NCBI GenBank assembly: GCA_963971225.1
Contig: OZ020268.1
Span: 13,431,032 to 13,495,031, forward strand
Length of the DNA stretch: 64,000 nt
Direction of reading: 5' to 3'
DNA from: Melieria omissa
Lineage: Eukaryota; Arthropoda; Insecta; Diptera; Ulidiidae
Positions 1 through 11,349 of this stretch are shown here, one piece after another. Below the pieces are notes generated by a model that was not told the origin of the DNA, searched no databases, and worked only from the letters and a program-made list of their open reading frames with translations. Every line of letters begins with the position of its first letter. The first letter of the stretch is position 1. The position numbers and the translations under genes are program-made.

Positions 1-1462
1 ACTAAGTGAATTTTATATTTTATAGGTCAACATTTCTTTGGGAAAACGAAGCGAAATCGACATAAAAATTTAACATTTTATTGATAATAAATATGGAATT
101 ATAATAATTCAAAACTTTTTTTTGCTATGGGTTTTAACCGTATATCTACGTTAAAAAAAGGTCGAAAACGACCCAGAATAAAATCACACACACAAACTAC
201 CCACTCAAACTCGTCTCAGAAAATCCATTAACTTACCCACAAAATAAACACCAACTTTTTATTTTATTCCTAAGCACTTTCGAATCACCATTTCCCTAAT
301 CTCTGCTACATTAACCATTTTCTTGAGAACCACAAAAAAACCCGAGCTACTTGCTTTCGTATTTACCATTCAATATTTTCCTAATTAAACCAAATCTTTC
401 AATGCGCTCTTGAAGGAAGCAGAACGCGAGCGCAATGGCATCGGTGCCACGCCTCGATGAGTTTTCATTGTTTTCAATTTGCAGCATCGCTGACTTTTTC
501 AATTACAAATGGAATTCATGAATATTAAAATCAGTCAAAATTTCCTTTTCGCCTTAATCACCCCATTTTTTGAATTCACTGCCCTACTACCCCCTCGCCC
601 GCAAAACAATGGCGAATGAAAAAAAGTGAAAACTACGCGTAAACGAGATTCGGCATCATTTCACTCGTTGCGAAAAGGCAGCGAAACAGCAGGGGCGAGG
701 AATATGCTTTCAGTCTCAAAGGACATTTCGCTGTGCCTTCAGGGCGAAGGGTGCACACTGTGTCCGCTGATATTTTTGCGCTGAACAATTAAAATTTTAT
801 GTGCGCTGCCGAAATGTAATTTTTGTTTGATTCCTATTTTTGCTTATTTACAATTTTTTGTTGCTGTGAGAATTTTTCAAATGCGCTTCAAGGACGATGG
901 TGGCGCGTTGAGGTGATGGCAGTGACGGTGCTGCAGTGCTTGCTGGCAAATGAATGTAAACATGTCATATTTGGAGTGAAGCGTTATTTGTAGGGCGGAT
1001 TGAAATGAGATATAAGCAACAACAACAGCAATAATGAGAAGAATGACGAAAACACAGCAGCGCACAGCGCTCTGAATAGAAATCAAACAAAACAAGCAAA
1101 CAAACAACAATCGCATCAATACAAACAGTGCAGCGGCAATAGTTGCAGCAGCAAAAACAACAACAACAACTACAATAACAATAACAACTGCAGCGTCGAG
1201 CAAAATACGAAGCGCAATATTGCAACTTCTGCTTCCACGCGTTTGCAATTTTCCATTTCTTGCTTTTACACTTTGCGTTGACGGATCAGCAACAACAACA
1301 ACAACAACAAAAACAGTAATACTAACATCCCTCGTTGTTGATAGACGAGGCTAGTTGACGATGTTGCCAGATGTTGAATAATTTGAGTACAGTTTTTACT
1401 TTGGCAAAAGGTGGAAATCTTAACAGTAACCAATGAATCCAAGCGGCAAGAAACATTTCGGG
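1..1462. other. Non-coding upstream DNA, no gene seen
   Basis: AT-rich sequence with short CAA/CAG-type repeats around 1017-1200 and a (CAA)n run near 1290-1312. The open frames on the minus strand here are translations of these repeats (runs of V, C or L) and show no domain. I see no transposon end or gene signal. Confidence 0.5.
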
Positions 1463-1590
1463 CAGTGGCGCACACAGGGGAGGGGTTTTTGGGGTTTGAA
1501 CTCCTCCGAAATATCTTTTAGTTAGTACGGAAATTTAATTTAAAATATTCCATATTCAATCATCAATAAATATTCAAAGATCAAACAATT
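1463..1590. mobile_element. Partial hAT-like MITE, family C, left end only
   Basis: It begins CAGTGGCGCACACAGGGG and continues through a G-run and a degenerate match to CTCGAAATATT, in the same order as the intact family C copy at 57625-57769. The other terminal repeat was not found, so the downstream limit is approximate. The CAGTG start fits hAT-type termini. It carries no coding capacity. Confidence 0.4.
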
Positions 1591-2336
1591 TTTTTAAGAA
1601 GCGTTTTCGAAAAATCTTCGAAAACCCAGTTTTTTCCCTGTTGTTTCAGTTATGAGCACATATCTCGTAAGTGAATCATTCGACTAACACATCCGTCCGT
1701 CGGTCCGAAGATAAAAGTATTTCCAGAGATACACAGATTGTCCAAATCAGATGAGATTTGGGAAAGTTACTGACGGTGAAAGTTGTAAAAAAGTGAATTT
1801 TTCGACCATTTTCAAAAGTCATAAATTTTCGAATGTTTTTTTTATAGATAAAATAAATTATCTCCTATGGTTTTAAAATCCACGATGAAAGATTTATTAA
1901 TTGTGCAAATTTTCAGCCTAACATTAATAGAATCGAAAGAAAAATGACAAAGTTATGATGCACTGATTGAAAACACCAGCTTTACGTTTATTACACTGTT
2001 CGAAAGTTTTTTATTTTTCCGAGACCAATCCAAATGTGGATATACACGTGAAAACAGAGGTCATTTGTAGTATTCTGGCATAGTCAGTTTTTCATTTTCT
2101 GACCCAAAAAACTTCTTAAAGGACTTTAAAATATTAAGGACATACACATTTCAAATATTTTTATAAATATTTGCGGTTGTGCAATGATGAAGATGTGAGT
2201 ACCAAATGAAAGAGGAAAATTGCCTCCCTTTAACTAAATTTTCTAATTTGAACTTTCAGGACCAAAATATGTCAGTTATGAAAGACATAAATGTTTTAGG
2301 TCTCAATCTGTAGATTCATACATCTAAATTTTATTC
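1591..2336. other. Non-coding DNA, nothing recognisable
   Basis: AT-rich sequence containing phrases such as AAAGTTATGATGC and GTCAGTTATGAAAGAC. These could belong to an old repeat into which the mariner at 2339 later inserted, but I found no second copy in the window and no terminal repeats. Confidence 0.4.
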
Positions 2337-2338
2337 TA

Positions 2339-3079
2339 TCAGGTGTACAACTTTGCTTCCGCCGTTTTTTTCCAAAATTAAAAGCTTTATTGCGAAAAAG
2401 TGCTTACAGATGTATTATTCAAAGTATTGTCCGTCGCTAGCGACAACTTTCTCCCATCTTTCCGGCAATTTTCGGATCCCGGCTCGAAAAAAGGAGTCCT
2501 CTTTTGACGCTATCCATGAAGCAATCCATTTTTCCAATTCTTCGAAGGATTGAAAATGTTGATCTGCCAGGCCGTGTGCCATCGAACGGAATAGGTGGAA
2601 GTCAGAAGGGGCGACATCTGGGGAATACGGCGGGTGGGGCAAGACTTCCCATTTCAGCGTTTCCAGGTACTTTTTGACCACTTTTGCGACGTGAGGCCGA
2701 GCATTGTCGTGTTGGAGGATGACTTTGTCATGTCGAAATCACCATTTTTAAAACGTTGAAACCACTCCCGACACGTTCTTTCACTCAGAGCAGCATCACC
2801 GTAAGTTTCTGAGAGCATTCGATGCGCTTCAGCTGCATTTTTTTCGAATTGTAACAGAAAAGTAAAACTTCCCGCAAATGGCGAGAATTGGGCACATAAA
2901 CGGACATTTTCGAGCGTGAATAATACGAAAACAAGAACAACTGTCACTGAAACGGCGATGACAATTCGTTAGGCACTGTCCACACTCACATTAAAGGCAT
3001 TACCATCTATGTATTTCAACCAGCCTCAGCCGGTACAGCCACCTATCGGAAAACGGCGGAAGCAAAGTTGTACACCTGA
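2339..3079 (-). mobile_element. Internally deleted mariner element
   Basis: Both ends carry the same inverted repeat, starting TCAGGTGTACAACTTTGC and identical over about 30 bp. TA lies outside each end (2337-2338 and 3080-3081), the normal target duplication of the Tc1/mariner superfamily. The first 12 bases match my memory of Mos1-type mariner ends. Length is 741 bp against about 1.3 kb for an intact mariner, so roughly 550 bp is missing. The minus-strand interior encodes the two ends of a mariner transposase. It is non-autonomous, but its perfect ends should still be recognisable to a related transposase. Confidence 0.92.
2415..2947 (-). pseudogene. Broken mariner transposase (DD34D)
   Basis: The N-terminal part has the helix-turn-helix region (NAAEAHRMLSETYGD, then TCREWFQRFKNGDFD). 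The reading then breaks. After a shift of frame it resumes with HDNARPH, the second catalytic Asp, and continues to the third Asp in YSPDVAPSDFHLF, with 34 residues between them as in DD34D mariners. It ends in ERWEKVVASDGQYFE followed by a stop. The segment between GDFD and the second Asp, including the first catalytic Asp, has been deleted. No active enzyme can be made from it. Confidence 0.9.
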
Positions 3080-3159
3080 TATTTCAAAGTTCTGATATCA
3101 TTTCATATCATATTGATTTACTTCATGTTAGATCACCTAATAAAACGTGAAAAAGTATA

Positions 3160-3473
3160 CAGGTCTCCCTCGTATAACGCGGTGGTTACGTTCCAGGAAA
3201 ATTCCGCGTTATATGATTCGCGTTATAGAAGACTTAGGTTAGGTTGGTTATAGAAGACTTAACTTTCATATAAATTTTAGGTTATGTTCCAATAAGCTTT
3301 TTCCAAAATAAAATAGGTACTAAATTAAAGATGTGTGTACATTCCAACTCAAAATCAAAATTCATACTTTATTTAAAAAATTAAAAAACCTAATGAAAAA
3401 AAAACCTTTTTTTTTTAATCGCGTTATATCGAAAACGCGTTGTAGAAGTACCGCGCTATACGAGGGAGACCTG
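3160..3473. mobile_element. Pogo/Tigger-like MITE, copy 1
   Basis: Inverted ends begin CAGGTCTCCCTCGTATA, and TA is duplicated on both sides (3158-3159 and 3474-3475). The 314-bp interior has no coding capacity. A short internal duplication (TATAGAAGACTTA twice, near 3225-3262) distinguishes this copy from the one at 7932. The CAGG start, the GTATAACGCGG-type end and the TA target resemble pogo/Tigger termini. The superfamily call rests on end sequence only. Confidence 0.85.
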
Positions 3474-3475
3474 TA

Positions 3476-4804
3476 CTTCTCCAAACGCAGATAGCGTCCA
3501 GATTCAAAGGAGGTCTTACGTAACCTATCGTTCAATTATAAAGCAACAACCACACGTCCAAGTCGATGCATTGTACCCAAAATGTCAGCATCCTAGTGGC
3601 AACTCTATCAACATTCCCAAATGTATATTATCTCTTACAACAACAACAACAATCACTACTACTACTACCGCATGTGTACTTGCAAACTGGTAAAGTATTT
3701 TTCGTACCTTTCGACATTTTTTCAAATTACAGATTTTTTGTAGTGTTGTTGCCTGGTTTTGTGTCACAGTATTTTTGGTTTTTTTTATATTTATTTTCTA
3801 TTTATTTATTTGTGTTGTTGACGCTTTCTTTCTTTTTGCCGTAATTGTGTGCAAGGCGTTTTCTTGCTTTCTTACTGGTTTTTGCCCAAAAGGTAAGCAA
3901 GAACGGCGAAATTGAAAAGAAACAGCGCACAGGAAGCAAAGTAACAACGCTCGCAGGCTCTTTTGATAAGGACACAATGTTTTTTTTTTGCGCCAGCGCA
4001 CTGCAAACAACAAATTCGAATGCGAACGAATGTGTGTAAGTACACGACGAGAGTGCGATACAAATGCAGCAACAATATTGCAAGCAAATAGGCAAATAAA
4101 GCAGCTGACACTGCCAGCTGAGGCTGAAAGCTGGTAGCGGCGTCTTTGCGCCAACGTCGTATTTGCACTGGGTTCGAGTATTTGTATCTGCTCGATGCTA
4201 TATTCCCAGGTCGCCGCCCCTCACAGCACATATCCAACGGTGGCCAAGGCGAATGAACACCTGAGCAGGGCCAATGCGACTATGGGCGCTGGGTGGGTGG
4301 GGCGCATGTTGCTGCAGCTGAAATTGTGCCCGGGACCAATACGCGTCGAACAAACAAACGACCAAATGTTGCGATTTTTTTGCATTTCCCTAAAGACATG
4401 TTACTTAAATTGAGAGGCGAGAAGCGCCCGTCGGTTGTTTTGTGTTTTTTACGTTCGACTTGTCACCTGCAAGACAGCTATAGAATTGTTATAGCTGTAC
4501 CAACAACAAACGTTTGCTTAGCAGCAAATTTTAATTTTAGTCAAATTACGACATTTTTACGACATTCAAATAACAACGAGCACTCACATTTTGGCGTCTG
4601 ATGACTTGATTGAATCCATAAATTTAACGTTTTTAGAACTTCATTTAAAATGCAAATCTTTTTTATTTTTTTTGCAAGTAATCAATAAAAATCCATCAAA
4701 GTGTGAGCTTTTGCGTTTAGTTGAGTTGATAAATAAACTGAAGACGGACAACTTAACCCAGCGGTGCTTAAGAAGTCTCTATTATTTATTATTGTTTAAG
4801 GCTA
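3476..4804. other. Non-coding DNA with CAA/CTA microsatellite
   Basis: It contains a (CAA)n/(CTA)n run at about 3638-3668 and a GC-richer stretch at 4090-4330. Open frames on both strands overlap heavily and have no recognisable domain. No splice-supported exon was seen. Confidence 0.45.
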
Positions 4805-5225
4805 TTAATCCTTTTGCTACAGTTTTTTACAAAAATTGTAGTTAAATTTTTTTTTTGTCATTTTGAATTTTACGTTTTAGACTTCTATGTGGTTGTATTA
4901 GCAACATTCTATAAGACATTTTTTAATAATTATACTTGGACCCTGTATTTTAGAAAAAATATATCTAAATTGAAAGAAAACGTCAAATTAAAAAGTTATC
5001 TAATTTTTCTGCTTTTTCTTCCTTTACTATGTCAAGATATACCATTAAAAAACGTGTATACTTCTCTTCTTTAAACTTAAATATTCAGTTTATTAATTTC
5101 GTATTTTTCTTACAACTTCAAACTATTCTAAGGACCAAAAAAAACATATTCTTGAAACCACAGCAGGTTCAGACGTCCACAAAATAGCATGTTGCCATAT
5201 GGCAAAAGAATATAGAAAGGGTTAA
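4805..5225. mobile_element. piggyBac-like MITE, family A, copy 1
   Basis: It is bounded by TTAA on both sides (4805-4808 and 5222-5225), with diverged inverted ends (TCCTTTTGCTAC at the left; the complement of CCCTTTCTATA at the right). A subterminal palindrome TTGCCATATGGCAA lies near 5191-5204. The interior is about 70-75% AT and non-coding. Three more copies lie at 16289, 21908 and 44151. A TTAA target plus CCC-starting ends is the hallmark of piggyBac-type elements. Confidence 0.8.
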
Positions 5226-5399
5226 GCACCGCGATCAGTGGTCATCTTTTGTGCAAGCTTTGGTTCAGCGCTCCGGGTTGAGATTTAACAAGTTTTAGTA
5301 CTTTCTGGGGTTTTAAGTTCCAGAACTTCTCTAAGCCTAAGGTTGCCGCCTTAGCTGGAGAAATCTGCTTCTTCTGCAGATATTCAAAGAGGAAATTCC

Positions 5400-5800
5400 T
5401 ATTTTATTGATATCAGTGTGAACCGTTCCAGGTTAGATATCAGGATGAGGAGGTCGTTTTTCTCTGAGTATGAGCTTAAGAATCGTTTTTTCTGGTGTAG
5501 TTTCATACTGTTCACTATTCGGAAAAATTTTTGTTTACCCATTTTCTTAGCCATTCTTGTATGTGTCCTCTGGGTAGGCCACAGATTAGTTTTAGGTTAC
5601 CAAGGGGCAATGCGGTTGCTTGCGGTTGCTTATTTTTCTTTGTTACCCTCGTGCCCTGGGATCCACTGTAACTCCATAGAATTTCGGCCTCACCATTCAT
5701 TCAGAAGATGCGGCAGTCCTTGGCAAGTTTTCACGAGGCTGCGTATGTTTGTAGAGTCTTTAGTACATACATGTGTTTCATAATGCTTGGCTGGGATATT
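5400..5800 (-). mobile_element. Degenerate LINE fragment, RNase H domain
   Basis: In one minus-strand frame, 5643-5678 reads ELQWIPGHEGN, the conserved end of a retroelement RNase H domain (WxPGHxGN). A stop follows a few codons later, and downstream readable pieces lie in other frames. It is a frameshifted scrap of an RNase H-carrying non-LTR retrotransposon, probably the I/Jockey/R1 group. The limits are approximate because the ends cannot be seen. Confidence 0.6.
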
Positions 5801-7759
5801 AAAGGAATTGAAAAGCCCCATGAAAGCCCAGACGTATCACATCTTTACTTCCACTCTTCTGCACCTCCTAACACGTTCTCTGTTAACTTAAATATTTAAG
5901 CCAATAGCCCTGTTAGCTAGTGCTGATAATTTACTATGATTTTGATTATAATAAATAAATTGATAATTATAACAATAAACTTTATAAAACACACATTCCA
6001 TCTGCATCCTAAAATTGCCTCCAGTAATTTTCAAAAATTATTAAATTAAATTCGAAATTGAAATCCGCGGGTTAACAGCTGTGATTGACACCTGTCATCG
6101 ATATGGACCGCTCGATTGTGTAGCCACAAAACCCATTCACACAACACAATAACCCGCAATAACTTTAAGCCGCTAATAAGGTCTTTCGACACCACACAAA
6201 AACAAACAACGTGTTTATCTTCTTTATCGCCGCAAACAATGCCAACGGCTGTACGCAAACATGTGTCGTCAATTCATTATTGGCCAGCAATAAAAGACAA
6301 TAAAAATTAAACCATAACCGGCCAAATATCGAAAATGTATACGAATAAATCAGCAGCGAAAAGCCGGCGAGCTTTTGTAGAAATCTAATGCAAAGCCAAA
6401 ATCATCACACAGACAAGACAGACCGTATCGCTGTCGAACATCGGCAAATTAAAACAAAATTCTCACAAAGAAACCACCAAAAGCGAAATTAAAATGAATA
6501 ATAAAAACATACAAAATACAAAAATACAAAAATACAAAAACATAATGAAAAAATAGGCATCTATGTTATTTGAAAATACAAAATCACTATTTAAGAAAAC
6601 AAAAACCGAAAAGCAACAACCACACAAAACCCCAAACAAAATCGGCAATAAATCTTTTTAAATAAAAACGTACGCGGAATTAATCACGGGCGCAGTAAAT
6701 TGTCTCCACTTGCAGCGCGCCCCAGTGCCCACACACACACACACACACACAAACACGCATGAATACTTGTACCTGTCGTCCATATCGCGTTCGGCTTAGC
6801 TGCGATTGCAACTGTGTCACTTGCTGCCACCTCCGGCGGTTCGTATCGCATCGTATCGAATCGTATGCTAAATTACCGGCCACAGCTGATTACATTAAAA
6901 ATTCATAAAATTCATGAAAGGCCAATAAAGTGAAATATCTACAAAACAAAAGCCATAAATACTTTGTGTGCGCGATAAAGAACAAAAAGACAGTCAACGG
7001 CGAGATAAAAAAACTGATATGGGTACAAAACTCACAGCGCGGCAGCAAATGTCGAGGTAAATCGATGCATAAAAAAATATATATAATGCGAAGAAGAAAA
7101 CAAAATGCAAGAAATGAGAAAAACAGGTCGTTGTCAATGCGGACACCGGACATGCGACCACCAGCCACAAGTGAACAAGGCGGGTTGGCGTATGGGGAGA
7201 GAGGAGGGAGTGGAAGTGAATGAAACGCGCACAAGGTTGTTGATGGACAAAGCGATCGGTGTCCACGGTGGCTGCTGTTTGGATTTCGATGACTTTGCAG
7301 CGGATATAGCACACAAAACTGATAATACAAATGATTAACCTGCAAATAGACAGACAGATGAACTGGATTCGAGCAGCTTGGCTTCAATAAAGCGATTGAC
7401 TAGGATGTTAATTTTTCGAACAAATGATTCAGTTAAGATTGTGAAATATTAAGATTATAATAATATTATTGAATTATAAGTTAATTGATTTATGTTATAA
7501 TAATAATTAAAAAATAATCATGATCTTATAATCTTAACGTTTGAAATATTACCAACTCAGAAAACGGATATCGTAGGTTTTATTGAGTTAATTGAGTTTG
7601 ATTGAGTTTAATTAATAGGACATACGATTCAATTTTGTTTTTCAGGCAACGACAAACGCAAACTTAAGCTTCAGTAGGAGCGAGCGAGTGTTTCCTCCGC
7701 ATCATTGAAACCCACTTCAGTTCCACTATGGTTTTTCAAACATAAACAATCAATCTATA
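5801..7759. other. Non-coding DNA, A-rich with one (CA)n tract
   Basis: A-rich sequence (6450-6660 has repeated ACAAAAAT words), then a more GC-balanced block at 6680-7390, then AT-rich sequence at 7400-7600. A 9-bp inverted repeat, GTTAAGATT and AATCTTAAC, brackets about 100 bp near 7433-7540. The 165-codon minus-strand frame at 6890-7387 has no recognisable domain and looks like a chance frame. Confidence 0.45.
6730..6750. repeat. (CA)n microsatellite
   Basis: Uninterrupted dinucleotide run of about ten to eleven CA units. Confidence 0.95.
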
Positions 7760-8240
7760 CAGTGTTGCCAGATCAGGAGATTACCTCCTAAATTTAGGAG
7801 ATTATTGACCTTTTAGAAGTATTTTTAGGAGGAAGAATTGCTTAGGAGAAAGTTTAGGGGATTCATATTTTATGACAGTTAATTTTTCGGATCCTTAGTG
7901 GATTTTTGGGAGATTTTAGGATAGGGAAGTACAGGTCTCCCTCGTATAACGCGGTGGTTACGTTCCAGGAAAATTCCGCGTTATGTGATTCGCGTTATAG
8001 ATGACTTAACTTTCATATAAATTTTAGGGTTATGTTCCAATAAGCTTTTTCCAAAATAAAATAGGTACTAAATTAAAGATGCATGTATATATGCTATACG
8101 AGGGAGACCTGTATGATGTATTGGGAACACTGGGAACAAAACATATTCTGGCAGCTATTTTAATAGTCAAAGCACCCTATTGTGTTAAAAATTTGTAAGC
8201 TTAGAAAATGTTAACTTGTCCTACCTCGTTCTCACTTATA
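7760..8240. mobile_element. hAT-like MITE, family B, copy 1, interrupted
   Basis: It starts CAGTGTTGCCAGAT and matches the reverse complement of the complete family B copy at 41424-41944. Shared phrases are TTTTCGGATCCTTAGTGG before the break and TATTGGGAACACTG after it. Between those phrases sits the pogo-like MITE at 7932-8111 with its TA duplication. Homology stops near 8240, so the far end is lost. It has no coding capacity. Confidence 0.85.
7932..8111. mobile_element. Pogo/Tigger-like MITE, copy 2, nested
   Basis: It has the same termini as the copy at 3160 (CAGGTCTCCCTCGTATA inverted at both ends) and a TA duplication at 7930-7931 and 8112-8113. It is 180 bp long, with about 130 bp of the interior of copy 1 missing. 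It lies inside the hAT-like family B element and is therefore younger than it. Confidence 0.88.
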
Positions 8241-9360
8241 GCTGTCACAATGAAATCCCGTAACAGGTTTATGGCGCTTTACCGGCTGCCCGGATCCTGT
8301 TATCCTGTATTGCCTGTTATCTTCAAGGCTTATGGAAGACCTTTTATTCCAGCGGGCTTTTAAGTTAACAATGTCTGGTATATCGATCCCCTGTCTCTCA
8401 AAATTCCAATTCAACATAGCCAATATTCGCATCTATAAAAGAATAACAGAATCATAGCTCTTCAAGTGTCTCCGATACGCGTCTCCAGTTAGTCACACTA
8501 AGAGATCACAACGTTTGCTCTGCTTAGATTGTCCAACTTAGGCAACACACCTTGTTGAGACGTTCGTTTAGTTGGGATGTAAAAAAAATATTGAAGATCC
8601 TAAATTTTCTAGTTATGATTAAACGAATATTTCGTGATAATGAAATCATATTGAATAATCTATTTATGATGTAAAAACATATCCTGTGATCTAAAAATCA
8701 TACTTCATAAAGTCCTGGAACTGAACTCCGCCTAAAGAGTATTTTATCTATTTAGTTCCAATAACAGATTGTCTCACTTAATTATCTTATCCGGCATTAA
8801 CAAAACCTTACCTTAAAGATACTGAAAAAAAAATCATCCATTTTGAACCACAGTTGTGGTTTGACGAACCTAAAACGGGTTGGACGCTGTGTACAGGGAC
8901 TCTGCACCATTATTTATCACTGTGAAGTTTTGGGCAGCGAAATTTATGTAAGAAGATATTCTGTGATCTAAAAATCATACTGAGTCCTGGATCTGAGCTC
9001 CGTTTAAAAAATATTTTATCTATTTAGTTCCAGTCAAGTTTATGGAACAACAGATCGTCTCACCTAATTATACTATCCGGCATTAACAAAACCTTACCAG
9101 GCTACAGTCGCCAGCAAGCGTTTTCTCCTGGCTCCTCTACTTAACTTTCCGTCCTTGGCAGCTGTGGTGAGAAACAAGAAACACACTTTTCCGAAAGTTC
9201 CTCTTCAGGTTAGGGAAATTTTTCTAATTCAAGGCAGTGCCTAGGAACTTTAGTCTGCCATCAAACTTCACCGGGTTTGACTGATTAGGATGAAGAAGGG
9301 GCTTCAATAAAATAAGACGTGTGTTCTATTTTTTCAGTTGGTCACATTAAAAGGTGATAG
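8241..9360. repeat. Diverged direct repeat of about 140 bp, two copies
   Basis: 8680-8815 and 8956-9100 share GATCTAAAAATCATAC, then TATTTTATCTATTTAGTTCC, then TATCCGGCATTAACAAAACC in the same order. The piece between them (8828-8945, containing AAAATCATCCATTTTG and AAAACGGGTT) is repeated at 15222-15450. The source of the repeat is unknown. The remaining sequence shows no gene. Confidence 0.7.
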
Positions 9361-9369
9361 AGGTTCTTA

Positions 9370-9663
9370 GCAGCCGCTGTAGCTCAGCTGGCTAGTGCGT
9401 TGGGCCGCGAGTTAAGACTCCGCTAGTTCAATACTCCGTTCCGTTAACACCAAAAAAGAAAAACAACAATTTTTCTTCCGGCGGCTGTCCTCTCAGCAGG
9501 AAATGGCAAACCTCTGAGAGTAAAAATTGCCTATGAAAAAGCTCCCAACTCGCCGTTCGGAATCGGCATAAAACTGTAGGTTCCTTCCAACCTTGTAAAA
9601 ACATTCGCACGCACGTCTCGTAATCGGGCTGTCGTGCCAGTCAAGAAGAAGAAGAAGAAGAAA
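9370..9663 (+). mobile_element. tRNA-derived SINE
   Basis: The head resembles a tRNA gene, with a box A-like TAGCTCAGCTGG at 9381-9392 and a weaker box B-like AGTTCAATACT some 40 bp later. It is followed by a tRNA-unrelated body (GGCAAACCTCTGAGAG, then ATGAAAAAGCTCCCAACTCG) and a (GAA)n tail at about 9645-9663. The 9-bp sequence AGGTTCTTA is repeated exactly at 9361-9369 and 9664-9672, which is a target-site duplication. It is about 294 bp with no open frame. SINEs are copied by LINE reverse transcriptases in trans. The body resembles SINEs I associate with tephritid flies; that link is from memory. Confidence 0.85.
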
Positions 9664-9672
9664 AGGTTCTTA

Positions 9673-10865
9673 AGCTTGCGAGCAGACAAACGCTTTCTCT
9701 CTCTATGCCAACGACTTTGAACTATTGAGTTATCGTGCTTCTTGGTACAAAAAATGGTTTCGAATGGTATTCGGCTTGAAAGTTGTACGCAAAACGTCCT
9801 CAAAATGAATTTTTGTTTGCGCCACTGCATCCAACACTTTTTTCTTTAAAGCTTAAACGTCCATCCACCTCGACATCAGTCTGGTTATGTCTGAGTCAGC
9901 CTAATTTTTGGCTGTTGATGCGTTGTTGTACGTCCATGTCCCTTAACAGCTCATACATTTCTTCATTCTTCCGTGTCCCACTGATAGACAATTCAAAAAT
10001 CTACGTGAATCTGTAGATTTAGAACACTGCTTGCTTTCTCCGAAGCCCTACCGTCAATCTTCGAGACTCCAAAGAAAGCAATTTTGTTCTGACTCTGCAG
10101 GCATTGCAACAAATGTCAACCCACATTACATGCACTGTGCATTGGAATGTCGGCATCTCAGTGCTAATGCTACCGGCGCTGTTAGATGGCGCTCGTACCA
10201 AGTCGGCGGAACCCGGAACTAACTGGCTTTCACCGCTGCCACAGCGCATGCAACATGCACAGCAGCAGTCGGTACAACAGGCTCGCAGCCAACCGACCAC
10301 GCAACTGCAACTCGAACACCGACTGCGAACCGCACATTCGAATTGGAGGGGTACGAGGTCTGATTGGACCGTGTGCCTGCAACATGTGCGAGTTGGCCGC
10401 ACGCCGGCGCACTGTATGCGCGCTCCGCTGCTTTACAGACCCCCAGCGCGCCCCCGTCTGCAGAGCGCACTGCGGCGAGTCTTGCTTGTCTATGCGATTT
10501 GTTCGTCTACTCTCCGGCGAACTTTGGCTTGCAGCGCCGCTTAACCTCAGCGAAGGTTACGCCATCTGCAAACTCCAAATTGGATTTGAGCTGCGGCTTC
10601 GGCCCGCCTACCGCCCGCTGTGGCGCGCTGCTACAGCGGTCGTAGGCTATCGCTCTCCCACTCTCCTACTCTCCACGCGTAATCCAATTAGTGCGGCTGG
10701 GCCTGCAACTGGCGGCAGCCGCTCGTGCGCTTCGTGTCTGCCCGGGACGGATGGATGTTTTGGATGGCTGGTCGGCTGTTTGGCTGTTTGGCCGTATGGA
10801 CGATGTCGATTTTGTAGAAATTGTCTGCAAAACACAGTTTAGTGTAGACTCCCCGAGGTTTCGGT
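9673..10865. other. GC-rich block upstream of exon 1
   Basis: From about 10020 to 10860 the GC content is clearly higher than around it, and overlapping open frames up to 218 codons appear on both strands at once. That pattern is expected from base composition alone. None has a recognisable domain. Its position just upstream of the first coding exon suggests promoter-proximal or regulatory DNA, which is inference. Confidence 0.4.
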
Positions 10866-10905
10866 TGTATTCAGTGCGTGTGAGCGAAAGCGAACGCCGT
10901 CGGTT
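10866..10905 (+). promoter_or_regulatory. Possible initiator-type promoter
   Basis: TATTCAGTGCGTGTGAGCG at 10869-10887 contains TCAGTG, which fits the fly initiator consensus TCAKTY loosely. There is no TATA box about 30 bp upstream and only a weak downstream promoter element match. It lies about 480 bp upstream of the first ATG of the exon, a plausible 5' UTR length. Confidence 0.22.
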
Positions 10906-11349
10906 TTTCATCAATTCCAGCTTCCTTTTTGTTTTGGAAAAAAGTGGTTTATGCTTGTGGCGAATTTACACGCGTTCACTGTGAAAACAAAAACCCCAGC
11001 AAAATCCAATCGGAATTATTGATATTTGTGCGTTTCGTAGGCGTGACGGTGTGTGTAGCGTGAAAGAGGGAGCTGCTGGAGCGCGAGAACGAGATAGCAA
11101 CAATAACAAAAAATTATTTGCAAGAAAATTTTCATTGCTATTTTTGAATTAAAATTTACAATTTTATCTGAGATCGATTCGCGTGCGGAAAAGTATTGAA
11201 ACAACAATAACATTTTCACGATTTGGCGCAAAAGTATGTGGCCGCAGCTCGTAATCAAAATAAAAATTTCTCAGTGCTAATTTGACGCTGCGAACAAAAT
11301 TGAATTGAAAAAGATTTCTCCTAAAATTCATTAGCGGAAAAATTGAAAG

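Noticed and set aside
877..1248. Val- and Cys-rich minus-strand frames
   Set aside because: They are translations of CAA/GTT microsatellites. The same effect explains the poly-V, poly-L and poly-C frames near 21.0, 35.6, 42.7, 45.9 and 59.4 kb.
9370..9450. Functional tRNA gene
   Set aside because: Box A is good, but box B is degraded, no acceptor stem pairing was found, and the sequence continues into a SINE body flanked by target duplications.
10186..10842. 218-codon + strand open frame upstream of exon 1
   Set aside because: Other long frames overlap it on both strands in the same GC-rich block, the product is Arg/Cys/Ala-rich with no domain, and no splice or start context supports it.
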